Below are positions 24,626 to 33,681 of a stretch of 35,703 nt of DNA, one piece after another. Position 1 is the first letter of the stretch. Each line of letters opens with the position of its first letter. The notes below the pieces were generated by a model. It did not search any database. It saw only the letters and a program-made list of their open reading frames with translations, and was not told where the DNA came from. The DNA comes from Planctomycetia bacterium TMED53 (GTDB lineage: Bacteria > Planctomycetota > UBA8108 > UBA1146). Where the stretch lies: NCBI GenBank assembly GCA_002167285.1, contig NHDG01000120.1:1-35703 (forward strand). The letters are read 5' to 3'. A program made the position numbers and the translations under genes.

Positions 24626-26005
24626 TCAGGGCCCCTCGGGGCGGGTTGGCATGGGCATTTTTCGATTTCGCAGCCAACGCTCAAGACGATTTTGGAGATC
24701 CATCACTTTTTGCGGCTCGAATTCGGAGAAATCTTCCTCCTCTGTCATGACTGAGAGGTCGTACAGCTGTAGCTCTTCCGACTCGTAAAACTCCATTAAC
24801 TTGTCATCCCCATTCATGATGGCGGAAACCGGAGTCGTGCGCCAAAGCCCATGCCTCTTAGCAGAGCCTGAAAGGTAAGCGGGGAAGTGCCAATACAAAT
24901 CCCTCGGAGGAAGATCTCTCTCCTCCTCTAAGAGTTGAACGAGACTAGCCCCGTTCAGTGACCCGGAGGCGGGGGGGTTTGTTTTCGCCCATTCCAAAAA
25001 TGTTGGCGCGAGATCGGTCAACTGCACTGGATTTCCTTCGACAACCCTTCCACCCGAAAAGCGATCTCCCCAAAAGATCAGCGGCACTCGAATTCCACCT
25101 TCATAAAGCATTCCTTTACCGCCACGCAGAGGGCCGTTGTCAGTGAAACCTTCAAGACCACCATTATCGCTGGTGAAGATGATCACTGTGTCGTCACTCT
25201 TGCCACTCGATTCAACTTGCTGCATCAATCGAGCTACGGAACGATCGACGCTATCCACGAGAGCAGCGTACTTTTGCTGACGACGGGTTGCACCAGGCAA
25301 GCGCTTCTGCCAGCGGTTCAACGCTTCATCAGAAACCTGAACCGGGGTATGAACCGCGTAGTGAGAGAGCACCAACAAATAAGGTTGATCCCCGCACTCG
25401 CGAATAAAATCGATGGCGTGATCGGTCAACGCATCGGCCAACTCGGTACCATCAGCTTGTTCAGGCAAGTTGGGTAACTTCCATGGAGCCAGATGAGTTT
25501 TTGGATGGCCCCGGCGATCCCCCGCTATCGAAACGTCGAATCCCTGGGAGCTCGGATCATCTCCCAGATGCCATTTGCCGATGTGGGCACTGCGATATCC
25601 CGAACTCTTCAACATTTCAGCAATAGAGACATCGGTGTCTTGAAGCGTACGACGAGTCTTTGGTGGAACCAGCTTACGATTCTCGGCCTTCCCTCGCGCC
25701 GCAGGGGCGACAGTGAAAACCCCGTGTGCCGCCACGTCGAGTCCGGTCATCAAACATGCACGACTGGGGGCACAGTTTGGACCATTCGAATAAGCTCGAG
25801 TCAATCTGACTCCCTCAGCGGCGAGCCGATCGATGGAAGGAGTCTCCCATGCACTGCCCTGGCAAGAGATATCCGCCCAACCAAGATCATCCGCCAACAC
25901 CAAAATAATCGAGGGAGGGGTCGAACTCTCATTGCGAGGCAGCTGTGCACACCCCGCCAAAGTCCCTAAAACGATCAACCAAAGCCAATGCTGTATGCGA
26001 ATCAC
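24626..26005 (-). CDS. lipoprotein sulfatase (formylglycine type)
   Basis: GTG 26005 is chosen because AAGGGTGG lies just upstream and the resulting N-terminus (RIQHWLWLIVLGTLAGC) is a standard lipoprotein signal ending at Cys19; a TTG five codons earlier is the alternative. The 459-residue enzyme has LADDLGWADISCQG (metal ligands), the modification motif C78-A-P-S-R (Cys to formylglycine), GKWHLG, SHYAVHTP, TSDNGG and GGKGMLYEGGIRVP. It cleaves sulfate esters, most likely from algal or other polysaccharides, while tethered to a membrane. No maturase gene (anSME or FGE) is in the window. It lies about 90 bp beyond the ABC exporter start and diverges from the Nudix gene. Confidence 0.93.
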   Translation of the reverse strand: MIRIQHWLWLIVLGTLAGCAQLPRNESSTPPSIILVLADDLGWADISCQGSAWETPSIDRLAAEGVRLTRAYSNGPNCAPSRACLMTGLDVAAHGVFTVAPAARGKAENRKLVPPKTRRTLQDTDVSIAEMLKSSGYRSAHIGKWHLGDDPSSQGFDVSIAGDRRGHPKTHLAPWKLPNLPEQADGTELADALTDHAIDFIRECGDQPYLLVLSHYAVHTPVQVSDEALNRWQKRLPGATRRQQKYAALVDSVDRSVARLMQQVESSGKSDDTVIIFTSDNGGLEGFTDNGPLRGGKGMLYEGGIRVPLIFWGDRFSGGRVVEGNPVQLTDLAPTFLEWAKTNPPASGSLNGASLVQLLEEERDLPPRDLYWHFPAYLSGSAKRHGLWRTTPVSAIMNGDDKLMEFYESEELQLYDLSVMTEEEDFSEFEPQKVMDLQNRLERWLRNRKMPMPTRPEGP

Positions 26006-26137
26006 TGCGCCACCCTTCAAGTGTGCGAATTAGACAGGGATCCTTCTTCTTGGCCAACCAGAAACCTGCTTACTCGATTGTTTCCTTGCCCCGGTCCGCC
26101 CTCTCTGCCACCTTCATGGTATGGAAATCGAGGGCCC

Positions 26138-26773
26138 TTGATCGATCCGGAACCGAAATTCTGCCACCAATGTGGAAGCCCACTGACGCAAGAAATCCCT
26201 CAAGGAGAGGATCGGCTCCGTGGTGTCTGCAAAGCTTGCGGCATGATTCATTACGTCAATCCTCGCGTCGTCGTCGGAACGGTCATTGAATCGGGAAACC
26301 GCATCCTCCTTTGTCGGCGCGCCATCGAGCCTGCTCACGGTAAATGGACCCCACCCGCTGGTTTTCTAGAGGTTGGGGAATCCACCCTCGCCGGAGCGAC
26401 TCGCGAAACATGGGAAGAGGCTCGCGCTGAAGTCGAGATTCTCCAGCCTCTAGTTTCCATCGACCTCACTCGTATCGGCCAAATTCACATCAAGTATCTG
26501 GCGAAAATGAAGTCGGATGACTTTGAGGCCGGCCCTGAAAGCCTTGAGGTCCGCTGGTTCGATTATTCGGAGATCCCATGGGACGATTTAGCTTTTCCGG
26601 TCACCCATTGGAGCCTGCGATTACGAATTCAGGACCGAGACCAAGGTAGCCCTCATTTTCACAGAGGAACACTTCAGTGGAATCAACAAGGGTCTCCCCT
26701 CGACTTCAGTAACTATGATCTCTCCGACCTTCAGTCATGGCCCCTAGATATCGAAGAAGGAAATGAATCATGA
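26138..26773 (+). CDS. Nudix hydrolase with N-terminal zinc ribbon
   Basis: TTG 26138 (GAGGG 3 nt upstream) gives 211 residues starting M-I-D-P-E-P-K-F-C. Longer frames run into the divergent sulfatase and look untranslated, but the start remains uncertain. A four-cysteine zinc ribbon (CHQCG then CKACG) is followed by YVNPRVVVGTV, the arrangement of NudC-like and ADP-ribose-type Nudix proteins. The Nudix box reads G-F-L-E-V-G-E-S-T, then RETWEEARAE. It hydrolyses a nucleoside diphosphate linked to some group, such as NADH, ADP-ribose or a mutagenic nucleotide; the exact substrate is not readable. ATGA overlap links it to the amidase. Confidence 0.85.
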   Translation: MIDPEPKFCHQCGSPLTQEIPQGEDRLRGVCKACGMIHYVNPRVVVGTVIESGNRILLCRRAIEPAHGKWTPPAGFLEVGESTLAGATRETWEEARAEVEILQPLVSIDLTRIGQIHIKYLAKMKSDDFEAGPESLEVRWFDYSEIPWDDLAFPVTHWSLRLRIQDRDQGSPHFHRGTLQWNQQGSPLDFSNYDLSDLQSWPLDIEEGNES

Positions 26774-28410
26774 TCCTCACATTGATGTTCGCTTCTTTGT
26801 TCCATTTTCAAAATCAGGATCCACCTGATTCGGAACCGAAGGCAAATCTCGATGCAGTTCGTTCTGCTACCGAATTTGCCGCGCTCGATTTCACCGATGA
26901 AGAGCTGGCCCAACTGCTCCCTTGGGCAACAGATAACATCTCTTCTTTCAAAGCATTACAAGGGGTCCCACTCGATAACTCCGTCGCGCCAGCAACCATC
27001 TTTTTGCCACCGACAAATCTCGCCAACGTCCCTGAGCTGGCGGCCCAGGACCCTTTGCCTCAAGTCCAACGACCCGAGAATTTGGCTGAGCTCTATTGGG
27101 CTGATCTCTCTACTCTGGCAGCGCTGATCAAATCAGAGCAAGTCACCTCTGTAGAGCTGACACAACTCTTTCTGGAGCGACTTCGTCAGGTCGATAAAGA
27201 TCTACATTGCGTGATTTCATTCACCGATGAGATCGCGATGGCGCAAGCTCAAAAAATGGATGCCGAGCTATCGAAGGGAAAATGGCGCGGCCCTCTCCAT
27301 GGAATTCCATATGGAGTTAAAGATCTTTGTTCCGTTCGCGGAACAAAAACAACGTGGGGAGCAGCCCCCTACAAAGACCAGGTGATCGAGGAAGATGCCA
27401 GTGTCGTAAGACAACTCGAAGAGGCTGGAGCAGTCCTCGTCGCCAAACTCACACTCGGCGCCCTCGCCATGGGTGACGTCTGGTACGGAGGCAAAACCAG
27501 AAGTCCGTGGAATACCGATGCCGGATCGAGTGGATCCTCGGCGGGCTCTGCAGCAGCGGTCGCAGCGGGCGCATTGCCCTTCGCCATCGGATCGGAAACG
27601 CTGGGCTCCATCGTCAGCCCTTCGACCCTTTGTGGAAATTCTTCCTTGAGACCCACTTTTGGTCGAGTCGCGCGAACAGGAGCGATGGCTCTGTCCTGGA
27701 CGATGGACAAGCTGGGACCGATGTGCAGAACTTTGCAAGATACAGCGTTGGTTCTCGACGCCATCCACGGAACCGACGGTCGCGATCTCACCGCGATGGA
27801 TGTCCCCTTCAAGGTTCCCGGAAAAACCTCTGTCTCTGGCTGGCGCGTCGGTTACTCACCCAAACACTTCGAGGGTAAAGAAGAGTACCAGCAAGCCCTC
27901 GATGACCTCCGTGGGTTGGGCGTCGAGCTGGTTGAAGTCAATCTTCCCGACTATCCGGTGTGGCCACTGATGATCATCCTCTTCGCAGAATGTGCTGCGG
28001 CATTTGATGAATTCACCCGCAACAATCTCGACGACCAGCTAGTTGAGCAAGGGTCTAATGCTTGGCCAAACACCTTCCGAGTCGCCCGATTGATTCCAGC
28101 GGTTGATTACATTCGCGCACAAAGAATCCGCACACTTCTGCTGCGAGACACCATAGAAAAGCTCAAAGATGTTGTCGCATTCGTTTCTCCAGCAGGAAAT
28201 TTTCAAACTTTGGGAATCACCAATTTGACGGGTCACCCGGCTCTCGTAGCCCCCTGCGGATTCAAGGATGGTATGCCTGTCTCACTCACGTTTAATGGCA
28301 ACCTTTTTGACGAATCGCGATTGATTGCTCTCGGACGTGCCTGGCAGGAAAGAGGAGACTTTCACCTGCAGAGACCGCCATTGAAACCCCTCGACGACCA
28401 GCGAAAATGA
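26770..28410 (+). CDS. amidase signature family hydrolase
   Basis: The 546-residue protein starts at ATG 26770 inside the Nudix stop (ATGA). It has a short hydrophobic N-terminus (ILTLMFASLFHF) that may export it, then about 90 residues unlike the core family. The amidase-signature core has the catalytic Lys184 in HGIPYGVKDL, the cis-serine region near 256-257 in SSGSSAGSAAAVAAG and the nucleophile Ser280 in GSETLGSIVSP. The usual T-D-T-G-G-S is altered to S-E-T-L-G-S, which retains the nucleophile. It should cleave an amide. It could resemble GatA-like enzymes but is not GatA itself, as no gatB or gatC is nearby and the N-terminus differs. Confidence 0.88.
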   Translation: MILTLMFASLFHFQNQDPPDSEPKANLDAVRSATEFAALDFTDEELAQLLPWATDNISSFKALQGVPLDNSVAPATIFLPPTNLANVPELAAQDPLPQVQRPENLAELYWADLSTLAALIKSEQVTSVELTQLFLERLRQVDKDLHCVISFTDEIAMAQAQKMDAELSKGKWRGPLHGIPYGVKDLCSVRGTKTTWGAAPYKDQVIEEDASVVRQLEEAGAVLVAKLTLGALAMGDVWYGGKTRSPWNTDAGSSGSSAGSAAAVAAGALPFAIGSETLGSIVSPSTLCGNSSLRPTFGRVARTGAMALSWTMDKLGPMCRTLQDTALVLDAIHGTDGRDLTAMDVPFKVPGKTSVSGWRVGYSPKHFEGKEEYQQALDDLRGLGVELVEVNLPDYPVWPLMIILFAECAAAFDEFTRNNLDDQLVEQGSNAWPNTFRVARLIPAVDYIRAQRIRTLLLRDTIEKLKDVVAFVSPAGNFQTLGITNLTGHPALVAPCGFKDGMPVSLTFNGNLFDESRLIALGRAWQERGDFHLQRPPLKPLDDQRK

Positions 28411-28448
28411 GGCTCTTTTCAATCCCCGTTAAGCAACAGGAAGAAATC

Positions 28449-29747
28449 ATGAAACTCGATCGCCTTCTTTACCTCCTACTGTTGAGTTTGTGTTGTGTGG
28501 GCGTCGCTGTACCGAGCCATGCTCAAGACGTCCCCGTCAGTAGCCCCTATTTCAAACAGGCGTATTACACCAACCCGGATGGTGGAGCTCTTTCCTATCA
28601 GATCATGATCCCAGAGGAACTGAGGGTGGATAGAAAGTATCCATTGGTCCTGGTGCTTCATGGCAGGGGTGGAAAGTCAGTCGCCGGGGACGTGCTCGCC
28701 ATCGATTCGCTGCGCGCAGATTTCCCCTGCTTCGTCGTCGCCCCGGTTTCCGGCACAAAAGCAGTGTGGGCAAGACCTGAATCCTGGACAGAGGCAAACT
28801 GGCTAGACCGCCCTGAAAGGATTTCGGATGTCATCGCGATGATCGAGGGAATGATCCAGAGTTCACCCATCGATCCAGATCGCATTTACGTCACCGGCCA
28901 ATCGATGGGAGGGATTGGGACCTTTGGCATCATCTCCAAAAGGCCTGATCTGTTCGCTGCGGCGGTTCCCCTTTGCGGAGGCTGGGACCCCGATTCTGTC
29001 GCCTCATTCAAAGATGTTCCCATGTGGATCTTCCATGGCGCTAAAGATAAGGTCATTCCGCCAGTGCGCTCTCAGGTCATGGTAGAGGCACTCAAAGAGG
29101 CGGGTGCAAATGTGAAATACACGGAGCACCCTGAAGCGGGCCACAACATTTTCAGATTGACCTACGGCGACCCTGAACTGTGGAAATGGCTTTTTGAACA
29201 GAAGAAAACAGCGGAATCCGCCGACGACCCGATGCAGAAGTGGCTCGAGTTTATGACCCCGGGGCAGGAGCATGAGCTTCTCAAAGCGCGAGTTGGCCGC
29301 TGGAAAGTCGAAAATCGTCAGTGGATGGAGCCGGGTCAGGAGCCGGTTGAAACCTCCATGGTCAGCGAAAATGAGTTGGCGATGGGCGGACGCTATCTGC
29401 TGCAGAGAGTGTTGCCGATGGACTACAACGGCATGCCCTTCGAAGCACGAGGATTCATCGGTTACGACAACGGAAAAAAGTGTTTTGTCTCTTCCTGGAT
29501 CGACAGCTTTGGCACCGGCATCGCCACCGGCATTGGCAAGCGAAGTGAAAACGAAGCCGAGGTTTTTCGGGTCATCGAATGGACATGGACGCTGACCGAC
29601 CCGTTAAGCGGTAAAGATTCAAAAATCCGAGCGGTCGAAACGATCATCTCTGAGGATGAGTTCCGCTTTGATATGTTCACGATTCTTCCTGATGGCACGG
29701 AGATGAAATCGATGGAACAGATCGCAAGAAGGGAAAAGAAAGAATGA
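28449..29747 (+). CDS. exported alpha/beta hydrolase fused to DUF1579
   Basis: ATG 28449 gives a clean signal peptide (LLYLLLLSLCCVGVAVPSHAQ) and follows AGGAAG by 6 nt. An ATG at 28407 that overlaps the amidase stop is the alternative. The first domain (residues about 40-265) is an esterase of the phospholipase/polyhydroxybutyrate-depolymerase-like type: VLVLHGRGG (oxyanion region), nucleophile S152 in GQSMGG, acid in HGAKDKVIP and histidine in AGHNIF. The second domain (residues about 275-432) matches DUF1579 (PGQEHELLKARVGRWKVE, GFIGYDNGKKCFVSSWID, later FTILPDGTEMKSMEQIARR). The fusion puts an esterase and a lipocalin-like unknown domain in one periplasmic protein. Its stop overlaps the next start (ATGA). 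Confidence 0.88.
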   Translation: MKLDRLLYLLLLSLCCVGVAVPSHAQDVPVSSPYFKQAYYTNPDGGALSYQIMIPEELRVDRKYPLVLVLHGRGGKSVAGDVLAIDSLRADFPCFVVAPVSGTKAVWARPESWTEANWLDRPERISDVIAMIEGMIQSSPIDPDRIYVTGQSMGGIGTFGIISKRPDLFAAAVPLCGGWDPDSVASFKDVPMWIFHGAKDKVIPPVRSQVMVEALKEAGANVKYTEHPEAGHNIFRLTYGDPELWKWLFEQKKTAESADDPMQKWLEFMTPGQEHELLKARVGRWKVENRQWMEPGQEPVETSMVSENELAMGGRYLLQRVLPMDYNGMPFEARGFIGYDNGKKCFVSSWIDSFGTGIATGIGKRSENEAEVFRVIEWTWTLTDPLSGKDSKIRAVETIISEDEFRFDMFTILPDGTEMKSMEQIARREKKE

Positions 29748-30319
29748 TAAGAAAGCTACCATTCTTTCTGGTATTGGCCCTTCTGGCTTCGTTCGCCAAC
29801 CCCATCATCGAAGCAAGCAAAGCTCCTTATTCGCCTGAGCAACTATTTGCTTCCTCAGAAATCATCGTTGTCGGTGAAATCCTGTCGATGGAAAAAGCGA
29901 TGATGGCGAGCGATGCCAATAGCGGGATCTACCTGTGGCAGGTTCGCATGAGTGTTTCGAAAGTGGAAAAAGGTGCGCTGTCTGCCACAGAGATTATCAC
30001 CACTTTCAATACGACTGACGGATCAACGATGATCCTCTGCGGACCCAGTCAGTTCCCCATTCCAAGCACCGGTGACCAGGTCAAAGCTCACCTGGAAGCG
30101 TCAGCAAAGCTTGAAGATGGCACCACCGTCTATCCGGTCCTCGCGCCGAACGGCTACGCCATTCTTCAAAAAACTGCCAACTCTGGTGAAGTCGTGGACA
30201 ACACTCCCCTGTGGATACAGCTGTGGCGAACCATCAGACCGCTACTGCCGGTTCTATTGATCGGAGGCATTCTATTTGGCTGGTTCCGAATGCAGAAACG
30301 CAAGCGCTCCGAACCTTGA
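29744..30319 (+). CDS. exported, C-terminally membrane-anchored protein of unknown function
   Basis: The 191-residue protein starts at ATG 29744 overlapping the previous stop (ATGA). It has a signal peptide (FFLVLALLASFANPIIEA) and a single C-terminal helix (LLPVLLIGGILFGWF) followed by a basic tail (RMQKRKRSEP), so the middle domain lies outside the cytoplasm with the tail inside. The middle section is beta-rich (EIIVVGEILSME, YLWQVRMSVSKVEKG, DQVKAHLEASAKLEDG). No family was recognised. It ends the four-gene Nudix/amidase/hydrolase operon. Confidence 0.7.
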   Translation: MIRKLPFFLVLALLASFANPIIEASKAPYSPEQLFASSEIIVVGEILSMEKAMMASDANSGIYLWQVRMSVSKVEKGALSATEIITTFNTTDGSTMILCGPSQFPIPSTGDQVKAHLEASAKLEDGTTVYPVLAPNGYAILQKTANSGEVVDNTPLWIQLWRTIRPLLPVLLIGGILFGWFRMQKRKRSEP

Positions 30320-30349
30320 TCGTATTGAACTTAGATAGCACTGAATCCC

Positions 30350-30374
30350 GCGATGCAAAAGTGCGATGCAAAAG
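30350..30374. repeat. 13-bp tandem duplication
   Basis: GCGATGCAAAAG occurs at 30350-30361 and again at 30363-30374, separated by one base. It lies in the 64-bp gap between two convergent genes. It is probably a simple slippage product. Confidence 0.85.
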
Positions 30375-30383
30375 ACCGGGCGA

Positions 30384-30611
30384 TCAGTCAGGAGACGCTT
30401 CCACTTTTCTGCTCAGTAGCTTGAACAGAACAAACAAGACGATCGCGAAAACCAAAAACCAAAAGTGGTATCCGTATTTGATGGCCCATAGAACAGGCGT
30501 AGAAAGTGTGCCGTTCGATTGAGCGGCCCATTCGGCCATCTCCAGCACATCGCCCCGGCGTCCGATCAGTGTCAGCCATAGAATCAACCAGACGCTGGGC
30601 GCTTCACTCAT
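30384..30611 (-). CDS. small membrane protein downstream of ychF
   Basis: From ATG 30611 (GGGGG upstream) the protein has 75 residues: an N-terminal hydrophobic stretch (VWLILWLTLIG), a polar loop, a second helix (FWFLVFAIVLFVLFKLL) and a basic tail. A TTG at 30629 that overlaps the ychF stop (TTGA) is the alternative start. No family was recognised. Tight coupling to ychF suggests co-transcription, not shared function. Confidence 0.5.
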   Translation of the reverse strand: MSEAPSVWLILWLTLIGRRGDVLEMAEWAAQSNGTLSTPVLWAIKYGYHFWFLVFAIVLFVLFKLLSRKVEASPD

Positions 30612-30625
30612 CAACAACCCCCGTA

Positions 30626-31732
30626 TCAAAGGTTAAAGAGGAAGTGGCAGACATCCGCATCTTGCATGACGTAATCCTTACCCTCCACCCTTAACTTACC
30701 AGCTTCACGGATGGCCTTTTCGCTACCGAACTCTTGAAGGTCTGCCACCGAGAAGATCTCAGCACGAATAAACCCTCGCTGAAAATCGGTGTGAATCACC
30801 CCCGCCGCTTCAGGCGCGGGTGCTCCCTGATGCACGGTCCAAGCGCGAATCTCTTTTTCGCCAGCAGTGTAGAATGACTGCTGCCCCAACAGGGAATAAA
30901 CCGCTCTAGCCAATTTCGCCAATGCAGGCTCGTCCATTCCGTAATCAGCGAGCATTTCTAGGCGATCTGCTTCATCCAGTTCGGAAAGCTCTTCCTCGAT
31001 GCGAGCGCACACTGGCACCGCCTGACTACCCCGCTCTTGCGCCAACTGGCGCACCTTCTGTGCCAACGGGCCTTCTCCAAGGACATCATCGTCGCTGACA
31101 TTCATCACAAACATCTGTGGCTTAGTCGTGATCAGCCCAAGCCCCTTGAGTAATCCAGGAGACTTGGGGTTACTGCCAATATCTGCTTCTCGGGCAGGAC
31201 GCCCCTCTGCCAAAACCGGCTGCAACTTTTCCAGAAGCTCGAGTCGCAACAGCGCCTCTTCCTCCTGACTGCGAGCGGAGCGCTTCGCCTTCTCCAGTGA
31301 CCCCTCGACCGTTTGCAAATCGGCGAGAACCAATTCGATCTCGATCGTTTCGATATCCCTTAATGGATCGATGGTTCCATCGACATGGGTGATCTCTTCG
31401 CCACCCGGGGCCTCCTCGAAACAACGAACAACCTGAACGATGGCATCCGTTTCACGAATGTGGCTGAGAAACTGGTTACCCAACCCTTCACCGGTACTTG
31501 CACCCCGCACCAAACCGGCGATATCGACGATCTTCAATGAGGCCGGGATCACTTTTTGTGTCGGGATATGTTCTTCGAGAATCGATAATCGGGGATCCGG
31601 AATCGGTACAACACCGACATTCGGCTCGATGGTTGCGAAGGGATAGTTGGCTGCGTGTGCACCCGCAGATGTCAGCGCATTAAACAAGGTAGATTTACCC
31701 ACATTAGGTAATCCAACGATGCCAGCCTCCAT
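30626..31732 (-). CDS. ychF: redox-regulated ATPase YchF (Obg family)
   Basis: The 368-residue cytoplasmic protein starts behind AGGAGG and has the usual family length. The G1 loop is GLPNVGKST, switch regions include [12 protein letters not shown]3 is [10 protein letters not shown], and the G4 position reads N-V-S-D instead of the classic N-K-x-D, as expected for the ATP-preferring YchF group. A coiled-coil insertion follows (residues about 130-190). The C-terminal TGS domain ([34 protein letters not shown], split here for description) ends with [16 protein letters not shown]. YchF binds ribosomes and is linked to stress responses. It is divergent from the SixA-like gene. Confidence 0.97.
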   Translation of the reverse strand: MEAGIVGLPNVGKSTLFNALTSAGAHAANYPFATIEPNVGVVPIPDPRLSILEEHIPTQKVIPASLKIVDIAGLVRGASTGEGLGNQFLSHIRETDAIVQVVRCFEEAPGGEEITHVDGTIDPLRDIETIEIELVLADLQTVEGSLEKAKRSARSQEEEALLRLELLEKLQPVLAEGRPAREADIGSNPKSPGLLKGLGLITTKPQMFVMNVSDDDVLGEGPLAQKVRQLAQERGSQAVPVCARIEEELSELDEADRLEMLADYGMDEPALAKLARAVYSLLGQQSFYTAGEKEIRAWTVHQGAPAPEAAGVIHTDFQRGFIRAEIFSVADLQEFGSEKAIREAGKLRVEGKDYVMQDADVCHFLFNL

Positions 31733-31797
31733 TGAGCCTCCTGATTTATCCGCCTACGAATGACGATTTCTGATGCCTTCAAATTCGAATTATCCGC

Positions 31798-31815
31798 AAG
31801 TCTCTTGAAAGACTT
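31798..31815. promoter_or_regulatory. 6-bp inverted repeat in the ychF/phosphatase divergent region
   Basis: AAGTCT at 31798-31803 and AGACTT at 31810-31815 flank a 6-nt spacer in the 189-bp gap between divergent genes. It could be an operator half-site pair; nothing more can be said from sequence. Confidence 0.25.
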
Positions 31816-31921
31816 CCAATGCGTCAAGAAATCATCTGAAAATCGAATCAGATACCTGTAGCAAATTCAGCGATTTCTGGAATTCTATGGAAAGCCTCAG
31901 TTTGAAAACAGGAGGGTCCTC

Positions 31922-32431
31922 ATGCCATCCAGCAATCCTTCCGACAATTCTTCAGATCTGTGCAGCATGATCGTTCTCAGACATGCGGAAAAAGACTCGG
32001 GCCCAGACCCAGCATTAACCGAAGAAGGGCATCAGCGCGCGAAAGCCCTCGCCCAGTTAATGGCAGGGGTTCAAGTTGATCGCATGTACTGCACCGAGTA
32101 CCTCCGTACCCGCCAAACACTTGAGCCCCTCTCTTCCGAAGTGGGAACGCCGATCGAGGTGATTCCTGCAGAAGACGCGCCCCGTTGGCGCGCGATCGTT
32201 GCCAGCATCCAACCGAAAGAGATCGTCGTCATTTGCGGGCATCAAAATACGGTGCCTTTGTTTATTGAAGAAGTGGGAGGCCGCCTTGGAGGACTCGATT
32301 CTTATTCGGGTCAGTTATGGATTCCTGGGCATGTCTATGACCGCTTATACATGGCGACTTGGCAACATTCCGAAGGCAGCGAAAAACCGCACCCCCAGTT
32401 GATCGAACTCAGATACGGAAATCGCTGCTGA
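31922..32431 (+). CDS. histidine phosphatase superfamily protein (SixA-like)
   Basis: The 169-residue cytoplasmic protein starts at ATG 31922 behind AGGAGGG. The phosphohistidine motif is L-R-H-A-E-K at about residue 19, the RHA variant seen in SixA and related small phosphatases, followed by LTEEGHQRAKALA, YCTEYLRTRQTLEPL and the second histidine in VVICGHQNTVP. These supply the full active-site set. Substrate could be a phosphohistidine protein or a small phosphate ester. It appears monocistronic, with a palindrome some 115 bp downstream. Confidence 0.9.
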   Translation: MPSSNPSDNSSDLCSMIVLRHAEKDSGPDPALTEEGHQRAKALAQLMAGVQVDRMYCTEYLRTRQTLEPLSSEVGTPIEVIPAEDAPRWRAIVASIQPKEIVVICGHQNTVPLFIEEVGGRLGGLDSYSGQLWIPGHVYDRLYMATWQHSEGSEKPHPQLIELRYGNRC

Positions 32432-32545
32432 TAAAAGCCCTGACAATCGTCAAAAGGTTTCAGCTGCTGGCCTTGTGAAAACTTCAGTTGGCGATATATC
32501 GATACTTCGCAAACCGATCAGGATTTTAAAATAATTTAATTAAAA

Positions 32546-32578
32546 CCGCAGGGATTAATCTCTGCGGGCAGTATTTTT
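32546..32578 (+). terminator. 22-bp near-perfect palindrome followed by a T run
   Basis: Positions 32546-32556 pair with 32557-32567 (CCGCAG at one end, CTGCGG at the other, one G-T wobble), and five T residues occupy 32574-32578. A short A run precedes the stem. It fits an intrinsic terminator for the SixA-like gene, although the T run is offset by 6 nt. Alternatively it is a palindromic operator just upstream of the TATAAT box at 32585. Confidence 0.5.
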
Positions 32579-32584
32579 GAACAA

Positions 32585-32590
32585 TATAAT
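32585..32590 (+). promoter_or_regulatory. candidate -10 box of the PKD/dockerin gene
   Basis: A perfect TATAAT lies 33 bp before ATG 32623. No good -35 match sits 16-18 bp upstream, where the palindrome falls instead. The region 32524-32545 is strongly AT-rich. Confidence 0.4.
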
Positions 32591-32622
32591 TGTGCTTCAA
32601 CTATTGGAAGATTGGTGACGTT

Positions 32623-33681
32623 ATGAAGGTTCTTAATGCTCTATGCATAGTTCTCATTTTTTCTGGCACATTGCAAGCCGGTGGACACCTTTGGGATATT
32701 AATGAGTTGTATTCCAACTCAGATGGATCGATCCAGTTCGTCGAACTCCACGTTCCTATGGCTGCTGCTAATGAAAACTTTATGGTCAACAAGTATATTC
32801 GCAGCAATGCCACCGGACAGGAGTTCACCTTTCCCGGGAATGTCGTTGGCAATACTGCATTCAAACACTTGCTGATCGCAACAGCAGGGTTCGCCAGTCT
32901 TCCTGGTGCACCGACCCCCGATTACATATTACCCGACAATTTCCTTGGCCTCGGAACCGACACCATCACTTGGTACGTCTATGATTCATGGACTTATCCC
33001 ACACCTTCACTACCCCTGGACGGTGTCAACTCCGTACAAAAAGACCTCTCCACCGGCAATCTCATCATCGCTGCCAATACACCCACCAATTTCGCCGATC
33101 AAACAGGCACCATCGACGCCGGTGGCCCTCCTCCACCGCCGCCACCACCAGTGGCAGATTTTTCTGTTTCGTTGACCTCTGGCGATGCGCCTTTGACGGT
33201 GTCCTTCACGAACCTCAGCAGCGGCGATATCTCCGATTACTTGTGGGATTTTGGTGACGGCAATAGCTCTACCATGAGTGATCCAATTCACACATACGGG
33301 AGCGCCGGAGTTTATACCGTGAGCCTGGTTGCAACTGGCCCGGGCGGATCAGATACGGCGACTTGCAGCAATTGCATCACCGCGACGAATCCACCCCCCC
33401 CTCCAGGCATCAATTTTATCCGTGGAGATGCCAACCAAGACTTGTCGATCGACATCACAGACCCCATATCTTTGCTGGCATATCTCTTCAGTGGTGACTC
33501 CAACAGTTGCACAAATGCACTCGACGCTAATGATGACAACTCAGTCGATTTATCCGATGCCATCAGCCTGTTGAATTATCTGTTTGGCAGTGCAGCAGCT
33601 CCTGCTGCTCCTTTCCCTTCATGTGGATCAGATCCAACCACGGGAGGGGCGGTCTCCTGCAGTTCGTTCAATTGCCCCTGA
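32623..33681 (+). CDS. exported PKD-domain protein with C-terminal dockerin-like calcium repeats
   Basis: ATG 32623 gives 352 residues with a signal peptide (VLNALCIVLIFSGTLQAGG). The first 160 mature residues begin H-L-W-D-I-N-E-L-Y and hold FTFPGNVVGNT and KHLLIATAGFA, a secreted domain I have seen in many environmental bacteria but cannot name. A proline spacer leads to a PKD domain (PLTVSFTNLSSGDISDYLWDFGDG, described in parts; then HTYGSAGVYTVSLVATGPGG). A second proline spacer leads to two F-hand loops, D-A-N-Q-D-L-S-I-D and D-A-N-D-D-N-S-V-D, each followed by a helix ending L-A/N-Y-L-F. This paired arrangement is widespread in planctomycete secreted proteins and may serve cell-surface attachment. 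No catalytic domain is present. Confidence 0.88.
   Translation: MKVLNALCIVLIFSGTLQAGGHLWDINELYSNSDGSIQFVELHVPMAAANENFMVNKYIRSNATGQEFTFPGNVVGNTAFKHLLIATAGFASLPGAPTPDYILPDNFLGLGTDTITWYVYDSWTYPTPSLPLDGVNSVQKDLSTGNLIIAANTPTNFADQTGTIDAGGPPPPPPPPVADFSVSLTSGDAPLTVSFTNLSSGDISDYLWDFGDGNSSTMSDPIHTYGSAGVYTVSLVATGPGGSDTATCSNCITATNPPPPPGINFIRGDANQDLSIDITDPISLLAYLFSGDSNSCTNALDANDDNSVDLSDAISLLNYLFGSAAAPAAPFPSCGSDPTTGGAVSCSSFNCP

Noticed and set aside
26770-28410. Reading the amidase as GatA, the glutamyl-tRNA amidotransferase subunit
   Set aside because: The N-terminal 90 residues differ, the nucleophile motif is changed and no gatB or gatC lies nearby.
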